Of a DNA stretch of 64,000 nt, positions 19,801-27,454 are shown one piece after another. The DNA is from an uncultured Flavobacteriales bacterium (GTDB taxonomy: Bacteria > Bacteroidota > Bacteroidia > Flavobacteriales > Crocinitomicaceae). Position numbers and translations under genes: made by a program. The first letter of the stretch is position 1. Every line of letters begins with the position of its first letter. The notes below the pieces were generated by a model. It did no database searches, was not told the DNA's origin, and saw nothing but the letters and a program-made list of their open reading frames with translations. Location: assembly GCA_946480085.1 (NCBI GenBank), contig CAMLHZ010000001.1, forward strand, positions 744,001 to 808,000. Reading direction: 5' to 3'.

Positions 19801-21244
19801 TTGTTGCCCCTGTTCCTACAGATGTTCCTGCAGAAGCAGCATCGTACCAAGTAATTCCATATGCTGGTTGTACAGGGTTTGGTGCAGAATAGTTAAGGTT
19901 AACTGTTAAGTTCATGCTTACGAAGTCACCAAATCCATCTGATGGGTTATCGTGAGAAACGATAGCAACAGAAGTTAATGGTAAATATGGCGTCAAGTTG
20001 AAGTTTGTTTGGTTACACTGTTGTGTAGCAACCTCAACTCCGTTTACCCAAATACTGTAGTAGTACCAGAAAGTACAGTTTGCACCAATTGAAGCATTCA
20101 ATGATGCAGATGTAACTGGTCCTGTAGCACAAGAAAAGTTGTTTACTGTAGCAGTAACTCCTGAGTTATCTGTACCAGAGGCACTAGCACTGTTAGAACA
20201 AGTGTAAGATCCCATTGCTACAGGCACCTGAGCTATTACAGGCATCGTTACAGCATCAGAACAGTAATTGTAAAAAGTAGGGTTTGCAGTTGGAGCTGGA
20301 GGAATTGTTGTTCCAATAGTTACAGAAGTTCCTACAGAATTCGACCAACAAGAAGTTGCATTTTCAAATGAACGAACGTAATACGTTCCAGTTGCAGTTG
20401 CATTATAAGCAGTTGCAGCATCTTGAGTTGTGTTGAAGCCAGCACCATTAGTTCCTTGCCAGTAATATGTATATCCACCTGGAGCAGCAGTTACTGATAA
20501 AGATGAACCAGTTGTAAAACATGCTGGGTTTTGACTAGGTACTGGTGTTGGAGGATCAGCTACCACAGGGAAATTCGAAACGACAACGGATGATGCCGAA
20601 GACCAAAGGTTATAAGAAGCTGTATAAGTTCTAATGTAGTATGTACCATTTCCAAATACTGTGTAAGCTCCCGAATAAGGAGTTGCAGTGCTTGTTCCGG
20701 TTGCAGAAGTTTGCCAATACCATTGTTGACCTGAAGCAGGTGACCCTGAAACCGTAAGTGCAGAACCTGTTGCACACGAAGGAGCAGTTGGGTCTTGAAC
20801 CGGAGTTGGAGGCGTAATTGGTGTTGGATCACCGTTGTTTGTAGTAACAATGTTACGACATGATGACTGTGTTCCACAACCACTGTTGGTATTACAGTGA
20901 ATGTAGTAAGTACCTCCTACTGGTGCTTGAAAAGACAAAGGCTGAACACCAGAAATTACTACTGGTCCAGTTGGACTACCTGAACGAACAGTCAAAAAGT
21001 CTGTTCCTACTGTACTTGTTACGGTGTAACCGAAGTTCATAAGGATACCATTCCAGGTTCCGTACTCTCCACCAAACTGACAGCTAATAGTGGCGCTGTT
21101 ACCAGCCGACCCACCTACCGTTTGAGTTCCATATGCGGTTCCATTCGTACATTGTGCATTCGCCTGAAGCGAAGAAAGCGCAAGTACAAAAGCCCCAATA
21201 GGCACTAACAGCATTTTCTTTAAATGTGTAAGTTTTTTATACAT
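16877..21244 (-). CDS. Giant T9SS cargo protein with Ig-like/FN3 repeats, type A sorting domain (paralog A)
   Basis: A 1455-residue secreted protein. The signal peptide is KKMLLVPIGAFVLALSS..ANAQ. Ig-like repeats follow, built around GTYYIRTY and GTYYVRSF. A central segment (CSNSASASGTDNSGVT, WYYYSIWVNGVEV) precedes ITWYDAASAG. There are then fibronectin-III-like modules (VSWTAAGDETSWNVEWGP, ADLSWDAGLYGETDW), two copies of a CGPGFTDIS / ITISNNGWIQF module type, and a module with TVWYRFIAPPSG. The C-terminal ~75 residues are a type A sorting signal (LYPNPTSGIINIDADKAYN, GVYFVTL, VYRVVVQ). T9SS cleaves this signal and attaches the protein to the surface or releases it. The function beyond surface display is unknown. 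The frame runs to 21298, but that overlaps the promoter; ATG 21244 gives the signal peptide. It is a clear paralog of the next gene upstream. Confidence 0.88.
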   Translation of the reverse strand: MYKKLTHLKKMLLVPIGAFVLALSSLQANAQCTNGTAYGTQTVGGSAGNSATISCQFGGEYGTWNGILMNFGYTVTSTVGTDFLTVRSGSPTGPVVISGVQPLSFQAPVGGTYYIHCNTNSGCGTQSSCRNIVTTNNGDPTPITPPTPVQDPTAPSCATGSALTVSGSPASGQQWYWQTSATGTSTATPYSGAYTVFGNGTYYIRTYTASYNLWSSASSVVVSNFPVVADPPTPVPSQNPACFTTGSSLSVTAAPGGYTYYWQGTNGAGFNTTQDAATAYNATATGTYYVRSFENATSCWSNSVGTSVTIGTTIPPAPTANPTFYNYCSDAVTMPVIAQVPVAMGSYTCSNSASASGTDNSGVTATVNNFSCATGPVTSASLNASIGANCTFWYYYSIWVNGVEVATQQCNQTNFNLTPYLPLTSVAIVSHDNPSDGFGDFVSMNLTVNLNYSAPNPVQPAYGITWYDAASAGTSVGTGATINGLGTSVLPTATAGTYDFFAGTTLDGCSSTTRTEVNVNVTEVLATLNPVNVTCNGNNTGSFTLGTVQCGTGPFLYSLTGTAPFNAIPTNLTAGTYSVTIQDQSTMDVSSPITVIITQPGAPTALTVDDVNYFTADVSWTAAGDETSWNVEWGPVGFTQGSGIGTINVSTESATLTGLDPDTDYEFYVQAGCATGSAWAGPVGLTTNAGFFTWDTQCGPGFTDISATGTGLNLADDATTVITTVNPLSVQGASSNTITISNNGWIQFSGITLNAWQVDLDAEEGNVYWQETTIGADDYFIVQWDTRPRFSGVIGQNVTFQILFNQTTNEFYYVYDDVVFGGSQSYSDYGDDGYISVQGPTSITVSNYDPTFLQNNTCAHFYYSLCPNITNFSSIIYPDEADLSWDAGLYGETDWTIVYGLPGFDPTNAGEIIGTYNETSTAVAITNLEQNTEYDVYIYSECMADNLTSDGFFFNFTTLPYCANPAGITVGTDVDSLELTWNWTEYTLSGSGNYQVDQFNIMYEMDGVYSNEVIADGLNFADTVFDTNLIGSGVYQVYVQAECVSGDTSAWAGPITVVMPLTNDLTCAAEMLQMDLVYTLNNVGATVSIDEINVAPPATGAQETDGWATSTLNNTVWYRFIAPPSGSVRVNNTAINYNGQIAVYDAADCSDFNSNFNLVGANDNEIDGSSLAPNFTICGLTPGSVYYVLHDGTGPTGNYSISISEIVLEAGSALPVTQICYGEILDLNTTLNGNDAGGAWSSQVAAVNASISGSDFNSNGLAYQTFDFQYRMTDGCAYDSIISQVQIFAPSNAGTDGSVTICKNEPVNLFGGLSGTVDLNGQWYDPSDNTTSADIVGSAFPGSFNYDYITGNGVCPDDTSNVLVVVLSTCDELSTEEAIFTNVQLYPNPTSGIINIDADKAYNVEVTDANGRMIKKNISTTVGTTSIDLGKVQVGVYFVTLRAEESSKVYRVVVQ

Positions 21245-21267
21245 AAAATAATAGAGTTTAATTGGGC

Positions 21268-21298
21268 TAAATGTAAGGCAAACATAGTTCATATACAA
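21268..21298 (-). promoter_or_regulatory. Promoter of cargo paralog A
   Basis: On the minus strand TTG (21298-21296), a 20-base spacer and TACATTTA (21275-21268), with one mismatch to TAnnTTTG at the last base. The leader to ATG 21244 would be about 15-20 bases. Confidence 0.5.
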
Positions 21299-21350
21299 AT
21301 GCGTGCCGTAATGTTTAACAGAGTAGTTGTAATGGTGAAATAATTATAAC

Positions 21351-21384
21351 AAAAAAAGGGAGCAAGCCTTAGCTTACTCCCTTT
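21351..21384 (-). terminator. Terminator of cargo paralog B
   Basis: On the minus strand AAAGGGAGTAAGC and GCTTGCTCCCTTT form a stem with one mismatch and a TAAG loop, followed by TTTT. It begins about 20 bases after the stop at 21406 and separates the two paralogous cargo genes into different transcripts. Confidence 0.85.
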
Positions 21385-21405
21385 AAACAATTATTAAAGT
21401 ATCTG

Positions 21406-24400
21406 TTATTGAACTACCACTCTGAACACTTTTGAAGAACCTTCATTCTTCAGTGTTACAAAGTAAACGCCAATTTGAACTTTACCTAAATCAATTGAAG
21501 TGGTTCCAGCCGAAGTGGAAAGACCTTTCTTAATGATTCGTCCATTTGCATCAGTAATTTCAACATTATACGCTTTATCAGCATCAATATTGATAATACC
21601 TGAAGTTGGATTTGGATACAGTTGTACATTTTCAAATGCAGCGTCTTCAACAGAAAGCTCATCACAAGTTGAAAGTACAATCACAACAACGTTTGCTGTG
21701 TCATCCGGACAAACTCCATTTCCTGCAATGTAATCGTAGTTAAACGATCCCGCGAATGCTGAACCTGTAATGTCAGATGATGTTGGATTGTCAGATGGAT
21801 CGTACCATTGACCATTCATATCAACAAAACCGCCAAGACCTGTATAAAGGTTCACTTCTCCGTTTTTACAAATGGTAACTGTTCCATCAGTTCCTGCGCT
21901 TGAAGGTGCAAAGATTTGTACTTGTGTTACAATTGAATCGTATGCACATCCATCACTCATTCTGTATTGGAAGTTAAACGTTTGGTACGATAACCCTTCA
22001 GAATAGAAAATAGAATCGATGATTCCTGCATTAACAGTTGGAACCGGAGATGACCAAACTCCACCTGCATCGTTTCCTGAGATCGTTGTGTTCAAATTCA
22101 CAGTCTCACCGTAACAAATTTGTGTTAATCCACCAGCGTTTCCAGCTTCAAGAACGATTTCTGAAATTGAAATACTGTAGTTTCCAGTTGTTCCTGATCC
22201 ATCATGCATAATGTAATAAGTGTCACCAGGTGTTAAACCACAAACTGTAAAGTTCGGAGCTAAACTTGTTCCACCGATTTCATTGTCATTTGCACCAAGC
22301 ATAATGAAGTTCGCATTGAAATCGTCACAGTTAGCAACATCATAAACTGCTAATTGACCGTTATAGTTAATAGCTGTATTGTTAATTCTAACCGATCCAC
22401 TTGCTGGAGCAACGAAACTATACCATACCGTGTTGTTCAGTGTTGAGTTTGCCCAACCATCTGTTTCCTGAGCACCAGTTGTTGGAGGAGCAATATTGAT
22501 CTCATCAGTTGAAACTGTTGCACCTACATTGTTCAATGTGTAAACCAAATCCATTTCTAAGTTTTCAGCACCACAAACGGTATCGTTTGAAAGTGGCATT
22601 ACAACTGTAATTGGACCGATCCAAGCAGAAGAATCTGTTCCACCGTTATCGATGTCTGTACATACTGCTTGTAAGTAAACTGTGTAAACACCACTTCCAA
22701 TTAACATTGGGTCAAATACCGTATCAGCATTGTTTGTTCCCATAGCTGTTACCTGGTTAGTGTAAACTCCATCCATTTCATACATGATCAAGTACTCAGA
22801 AATTGGATATTGCGTTGAATATGCAGTCCAGTTCCAAGTTGCCTCTAAACTGTCTACATCTACTCCAACAGCAAAAGTTGTTGGGTTAGCACAGAAAGGA
22901 AGAGTTGTGAACGAGTAAAGGAATCCATCTGAAGTGATGTTATCCGCAGCACATTCTGAATAGATGTACATATCGTAAGAAGTGTTTTGAGTCAATCCTG
23001 TGATATCTGCACTTGATGTGTTGTAAGGGAATGATCCGATTACTTCACCTGGAATTGCAGGATCAAAACCTGAAAGACCGTAAACAACTGTCCAATCTGT
23101 TTCACCGTAAAGACCAGGGTTCCAGTCAACAATAACTTCATCAGCATAAACCAATGAACTTGTAAGTGTTACGTTTGGACAAAGTGCATTGTAGAAATGA
23201 ACACATGAGTTACTTGTTAAATATGTTGCACTGTTAGTACTTACTGTAGCAGTTCCGTTTGGTGTGATTAATGCGATTTCTGCATCAGCACCGTTGTTCC
23301 ATGCTGCATTCGACATCATCACATCGTTGTAGAAGTAATAAACATCAGATGTTGCTTCATCAACCAAAATTTGGAATGTTGCACCGTCAGTTCCTGTAGA
23401 GAAGTGAGGCATATTGCTCCATTGAATGATAAATTGACGGTTAGGTGCAACACCATTACTTTGCCAGTAAATTCCTCCACCAGCTAAAGTTGTGTTCAAA
23501 TCCTGAACGTAAGGGAACATTCCGTTTCCAGTTGCTGTGTAAGCAATGTTTCCTGTTAATGTATTGAATAAAATACCACCGTTATTTCCAATTGTGATTG
23601 TATTTACGATAGTTCCGTTCACGTTCCAAGGCCACGGTAAAGTCAACCCTGATTCAGAATCATCTGTCATACCTGTTACTTGAGTACCAGTAGTTGAAAT
23701 GTCAGTGAATCCTGGTCCACATTGGTTGTCCCATGCCAAGAATCCTGAATCTGTCATAAATGTTAACGGTCCTGAAGTATCAGCTACAGGTCCACAATCA
23801 GAGAAAACGTAGAAATCGTATGATGTAGATTCTGTTAATACACCAGTTAAGGTATGAGGATTAGAAACTCCAGGAACAACTGTTCCAGAAGTTGCAGGGT
23901 CGAATCCTGTTGGACCGTAAATTACAGTCCATGTAGCCTCATCTCCTGTAGTTGTCCAACCTAATGTAGCATTGTAATACGTAACATTCGTTGCATTCAA
24001 AGCGCTTGGTGCAGCAGGTTCAGTAATGACTAAAACGATCGGTGCACTTGTTCCCGATGTATTAACGTCTTGAATAACAACGGTGTGTGTTCCAGCAATA
24101 AGGTTCGTTGGAATTGGTCCGTATGGTAAAAAACCGTCAACTGAATAAACAAAATTGCCACTACCACACTGAACAGTTCCAAGTGTAAATGAACCATTGT
24201 CACCACCGTTACATGTAACGTTAACCGGATTTAATACTGCTAAAACTTCTGTAATACTAACAGTAATTAATGTACGTGAAGTACTTGAACAACCTAGTGC
24301 TGTTGACTCAGCGTAGAAATTATAGACTCCACCAGTATTTGTGTTTGGTAGAACCGAAGTTCCAACAGACTCGAAAGGAGTCCCTGTTCCTAAAGATGTT

Positions 24401-26205
24401 CCCGCAGTAGCTGCATCATACCAAGTAATAGTTGGAGTAGGAACTATATAAGTAACTACAATAGACCAGTTGTTGACGGTACCAACATCCCCACCAAGGT
24501 CATCGACCACTTTAAGTGTCCATGCTCCGTTAGGAATACTGAAAGAATTCGTTAAATTTCCTTCTGGTAAAAATGTTCCTGTAAATGGAGCGGTTCCTGC
24601 TGTTATAGCCGTTACTGCACTGTTAGAGAAAACTGTATTAACGTAATTGTCATTTAAACTTCCGTTATCGCTTGAAAGGTCAATAGAAACACCATTTGGT
24701 CCTGAAATTGAAATGTCTAGATCAGCATCAAAGGTATGCGTTGCATTGAATGTAATTGACACATTAGTTACAGTAGCTCCAGCTGGAACTCCTGCTATAT
24801 TTAAAACTGAAGTAACACCCGTAGTGTTGTTATCTGGAATGGCAAGAGATATGGTTCCAGATGCAGCGCTAACCGTTGAAGTTCCTGAAGTAGTTGTAAC
24901 ATCTAGCATTTGACTTGGTGTTCCTGCACAAATGTTATTGTTTTGAGGATTTCCAACTGGTGCAGGTGGTACGTATGTGTTAATCACAACTGCTAGAGAA
25001 CCTGAAGTAGTTGACCAACATTGAGTAGTTGCGTCTTGAGCTCTAACATAGTAAGTACCACTAGTTGCAACGTTAAATGTATTAGTTGCGTTGTTAACTG
25101 TACTTGTTCCCAAAGCAGTTGTTCCCTGCCAGAAATAATTTTCACCTGCCGGTGCCGCTACTGAAGAGAGTATACTTCCAGTTGTTACACATGCTGGGTT
25201 TTGCGATGCTGTTGGTGGTGCCGGTGCTGCAGGGAATACAAAATTTGAAACAACAACTGAAGATGCTGCTGACCACATTCCTGTAACAGAGTTAAATGCA
25301 CGCAAGTAATAAGTTCCATTGTTTTGAACATAATATGGAGCTACATGAGGAGTAGCAGTGCTAGTTCCTGTTGCAGAAGTTTGCCAGTACCATGTTTCGT
25401 TTGTTCCGGGTGAACCAGAAACAATTAACTCCGAACCCGGGTTACAAACTGCTGGTCCTGCTGCTTGTGTTGGAGTTGAAGGTGTTGCAGGTGCAGACGG
25501 TGGAGTGAAAGTATAGATTTGTCCAGTAGCCGGTTTTGCAGCTAATGAATTTGTGGATGCACTCGTACTAATCACTGGTGAAGCTGAAACATCTGTAAGG
25601 GAAATATAATCTGTGGTTCCAGATCCCATTATTCCAATACTTGCGCCTCCGGTTGTTCCCGGATTGTATGCAGTTGCTTCCTGTTGGTAAATAAATTGAA
25701 CAACATTTGTTGTTTCGTAAATTTTTACCTGAAAGGAAATTACCGCAGTATTTGATAAATAGTTCCATTCCATGTTCTGCCATTGCACGGTCAAAACTTG
25801 ATTTGGTGCAGTTCCTGACAATTGATAAGTTACACCAGATGTACATTGCAGATCATCCCACAAAGGGGCTACAGACAAGCGTTGTGTTGCAGTTGCAGTT
25901 GCAAGATTGTTTGCCGCTGATTGGGTACCTGTTGCCATAAATGACAATACCCCGTTAGAAATAGCTCTAAACGATGTAACAGTTTGGTTGTTGTAAACAA
26001 AGTTAAAACCTATTGGAACTGCGGTTGCAATTGCATCATCTGCCGTAGCTACTAAGCTTGTGGCAGTTCCCGCAATTGGAGTGTAGGTTCCAGAGGAGGC
26101 GCTAAAGACATACTGATTCGCGAATTGTCCAAACGTTTTGTTTGACGTGAGGACCCCAAGAAAACAGAATATCATACACCATCTAAAAATGTAAGAATAT
26201 CTCAT
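21406..26205 (-). CDS. Giant T9SS cargo protein with P domain, Ig-like/FN3 repeats, type A sorting domain (paralog B)
   Basis: A 1599-residue secreted protein. The signal sequence ends near TFGQ. The N-terminal module (ATAVPIGFNFVYNNQTV, FRAISNGVLSF) is absent from the paralog. Ig-like repeats follow (GTYYLRAF, GTYYVRAQ), then a proprotein-convertase-type P domain (NTTGVTSVLNIAG, HTFDADLDISISGPNG, NGAWTLKVVDDLGGDVG). After ITWYDAATAG the order is as in paralog A: FN3-like modules, CGPGFTDIS, TVWYSFVAPASG. It ends with a type A sorting domain (LYPNPTSGIINIDADKAYN, VFRVVVQ). The last ~500 residues are highly similar to paralog A, so the pair arose by duplication. ATG 26205 is preferred over an earlier in-frame ATG at 26244 that lies upstream of the predicted -7 element. 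Confidence 0.88.
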   Translation of the reverse strand: MRYSYIFRWCMIFCFLGVLTSNKTFGQFANQYVFSASSGTYTPIAGTATSLVATADDAIATAVPIGFNFVYNNQTVTSFRAISNGVLSFMATGTQSAANNLATATATQRLSVAPLWDDLQCTSGVTYQLSGTAPNQVLTVQWQNMEWNYLSNTAVISFQVKIYETTNVVQFIYQQEATAYNPGTTGGASIGIMGSGTTDYISLTDVSASPVISTSASTNSLAAKPATGQIYTFTPPSAPATPSTPTQAAGPAVCNPGSELIVSGSPGTNETWYWQTSATGTSTATPHVAPYYVQNNGTYYLRAFNSVTGMWSAASSVVVSNFVFPAAPAPPTASQNPACVTTGSILSSVAAPAGENYFWQGTTALGTSTVNNATNTFNVATSGTYYVRAQDATTQCWSTTSGSLAVVINTYVPPAPVGNPQNNNICAGTPSQMLDVTTTSGTSTVSAASGTISLAIPDNNTTGVTSVLNIAGVPAGATVTNVSITFNATHTFDADLDISISGPNGVSIDLSSDNGSLNDNYVNTVFSNSAVTAITAGTAPFTGTFLPEGNLTNSFSIPNGAWTLKVVDDLGGDVGTVNNWSIVVTYIVPTPTITWYDAATAGTSLGTGTPFESVGTSVLPNTNTGGVYNFYAESTALGCSSTSRTLITVSITEVLAVLNPVNVTCNGGDNGSFTLGTVQCGSGNFVYSVDGFLPYGPIPTNLIAGTHTVVIQDVNTSGTSAPIVLVITEPAAPSALNATNVTYYNATLGWTTTGDEATWTVIYGPTGFDPATSGTVVPGVSNPHTLTGVLTESTSYDFYVFSDCGPVADTSGPLTFMTDSGFLAWDNQCGPGFTDISTTGTQVTGMTDDSESGLTLPWPWNVNGTIVNTITIGNNGGILFNTLTGNIAYTATGNGMFPYVQDLNTTLAGGGIYWQSNGVAPNRQFIIQWSNMPHFSTGTDGATFQILVDEATSDVYYFYNDVMMSNAAWNNGADAEIALITPNGTATVSTNSATYLTSNSCVHFYNALCPNVTLTSSLVYADEVIVDWNPGLYGETDWTVVYGLSGFDPAIPGEVIGSFPYNTSSADITGLTQNTSYDMYIYSECAADNITSDGFLYSFTTLPFCANPTTFAVGVDVDSLEATWNWTAYSTQYPISEYLIMYEMDGVYTNQVTAMGTNNADTVFDPMLIGSGVYTVYLQAVCTDIDNGGTDSSAWIGPITVVMPLSNDTVCGAENLEMDLVYTLNNVGATVSTDEINIAPPTTGAQETDGWANSTLNNTVWYSFVAPASGSVRINNTAINYNGQLAVYDVANCDDFNANFIMLGANDNEIGGTSLAPNFTVCGLTPGDTYYIMHDGSGTTGNYSISISEIVLEAGNAGGLTQICYGETVNLNTTISGNDAGGVWSSPVPTVNAGIIDSIFYSEGLSYQTFNFQYRMSDGCAYDSIVTQVQIFAPSSAGTDGTVTICKNGEVNLYTGLGGFVDMNGQWYDPSDNPTSSDITGSAFAGSFNYDYIAGNGVCPDDTANVVVIVLSTCDELSVEDAAFENVQLYPNPTSGIINIDADKAYNVEITDANGRIIKKGLSTSAGTTSIDLGKVQIGVYFVTLKNEGSSKVFRVVVQ

Positions 26206-26226
26206 AAAATTGTATAATTGATATTG

Positions 26227-26234
26227 CAAAGCTA
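26227..26234 (-). promoter_or_regulatory. -7 element of cargo paralog B
   Basis: TAGCTTTG on the minus strand is a full match to TAnnTTTG. The region 19-21 bases upstream is a T-run rather than TTG. The leader to ATG 26205 would be about 15 bases. Confidence 0.45.
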
Positions 26235-26465
26235 TGAAAACCATAACGATTCTAAAAAAATAACATTTCTAAAATACCGCTGTTTAACAACTGAATATCC
26301 CAAAGCTGGATTTCATCGAGTAAATGAGTGTTTTGACTAAACAACACCCATTATTCATCGACGAACTTGAAGAAATGACATTTTATTATACCATTAACTT
26401 GTTGATAATCAAATGAGGTTCTCTTGTTTGCTTGGGGAAGTATGTTTTTATTTTAACGAATTAGA

Positions 26466-26527
26466 TAGAGGAGTGGTTTTATATTTCTTCTGAAATATAA
26501 TTTTGAACAATTCATTAAATTCCTCTA
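26466..26527. promoter_or_regulatory. Nested stem-loop upstream of the SDR gene
   Basis: TTATATTTC (26479-26487) pairs perfectly with GAAATATAA (26492-26500) around TTCT, and TTTTG follows. TAGAGGA (26466-26472) and TCCTCTA (26521-26527) form an outer stem. The structure is upstream of the predicted SDR promoter, so it may belong to a short independent RNA or be a binding site. Confidence 0.35.
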
Positions 26528-26581
26528 CACTTTGTTATTCGTTTTATCTGATCTTAAATAGGTTTTTGTGGAAGTGAAGTT

Positions 26582-26589
26582 TATTTTTG
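26582..26589 (+). promoter_or_regulatory. -7 element of the SDR gene
   Basis: TATTTTTG matches TAnnTTTG and lies 17 bases before ATG 26607. A TTG lies only 13 bases upstream, closer than usual. It argues against the upstream in-frame GTG at 26568 as the start. Confidence 0.4.
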
Positions 26590-26606
26590 CTCAAAATTTG
26601 AATTTC

Positions 26607-27389
26607 ATGTCATTTATAAATAAGAAAGCCCTTGTTTGCGGAAGTACACAGGGTATTGGTAAAGCAGTTGCTTTACAATTGGCGGAACTTGGTTCAACAG
26701 TTGTGTTAATTGCAAGAAATGAGGAAGCCTTGAAAACGGCAGTTAAAGATTTGTCAGTATCTAACGGACAAAATCATTCTTATTTAGTTGCAGATTTCTC
26801 AAAACCGGAGGAATTGAAGCTGATCATTTCAGACTTCGTTTCAAAAGGAAATAAAGTGGATATTTTGGTTAATAACACAGGTGGACCGAAGGGTGGACCA
26901 ATTATTAATGCAGAGACTTCGGAGTTTCTCAACACATTTAACCAGCATTTGATTTGTAACCATATTTTGGTGCAGGCGCTTGTTCCAGGAATGAAAGCGA
27001 ATGGTGGCGGAAGAATCATCAATATTATTTCTACAAGCGTAAAACAGCCATTGCCCAATTTGGGGGTATCGAATACCATTCGCGCGGCTGTTGGAGCATG
27101 GAGCAAAACCTTGGCAAACGAATTGGGTCAATTCAACATTACGGTTAACAACGTTCTGCCGGGAGCAACCAATACAGCAAGATTGAAAGGTATTGCCGAA
27201 GCGAAATCGGGTAATACAGGTGAGGCTGTAGATGCAATTTTTGAAGAAATGGCTCTTGAGTCACCAATGAAACGAATTGCTCAACCTGAAGAAGTTGCTT
27301 CCGCTGTAGTGTTTCTTGCCTCTGATCAGGCAAGCTATATAAATGGAATTAACATTCCTGTTGACGGAGGAAGAACAAAATCTTTATAA
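26607..27389 (+). CDS. Atypical short-chain dehydrogenase/reductase
   Basis: This 260-residue Rossmann-fold oxidoreductase has the cofactor motif GSTQGIG near the N-terminus, NNTGG in place of NNAG, and a C-terminal PVDGG. The segment that normally holds Ser-x12-Tyr-x3-Lys reads IISTSVKQPLPNLGVSN then TIRAAV, so the catalytic Tyr and Lys are replaced by Asn and Arg. From memory, a subgroup of ketoacyl-reductase-like SDRs (BKR-like) has this feature; its substrate is unsettled. The gene stands alone, converging on an adhesin gene with a shared terminator. Confidence 0.85.
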   Translation: MSFINKKALVCGSTQGIGKAVALQLAELGSTVVLIARNEEALKTAVKDLSVSNGQNHSYLVADFSKPEELKLIISDFVSKGNKVDILVNNTGGPKGGPIINAETSEFLNTFNQHLICNHILVQALVPGMKANGGGRIINIISTSVKQPLPNLGVSNTIRAAVGAWSKTLANELGQFNITVNNVLPGATNTARLKGIAEAKSGNTGEAVDAIFEEMALESPMKRIAQPEEVASAVVFLASDQASYINGINIPVDGGRTKSL

Positions 27390-27409
27390 TCAATATTGAA
27401 ATCAGAGAG

Positions 27410-27454
27410 AAAAGCCTTGGTCACTGAGCGTAGTCGAAAGTGCCGGGCTTTTTT
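27410..27454. terminator. Bidirectional terminator with CACTGAGCG-type loop
   Basis: AAAAGCC (27410-27416) pairs with GGCTTTT (27446-27452), giving a T-run on each strand. The loop contains CACTGAGCGTAGTCGAAAG, which can fold further (CACT/AGTG). It lies between the converging SDR and choice-of-anchor genes and touches the stop codon of the latter. Confidence 0.7.

Larger units (their letters stand above)
26206..26606. other. Divergent intergenic region with structured segment
   Basis: These 401 bases separate the divergent cargo gene B and the SDR gene. They contain a -7 element for each gene, a 9-bp perfect hairpin (26479-26500) nested within a 7-bp outer stem (26466-26527), and a GTGTT/AACAC dyad near 26318-26338. 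No credible coding frame is seen. Confidence 0.6.

Noticed and set aside
16877..26205. Repeated modules in the cargo genes as possible CRISPR or satellite DNA
   Set aside because: The repeats are protein-domain repeats with diverged DNA sequence, not uniform repeats with spacers.
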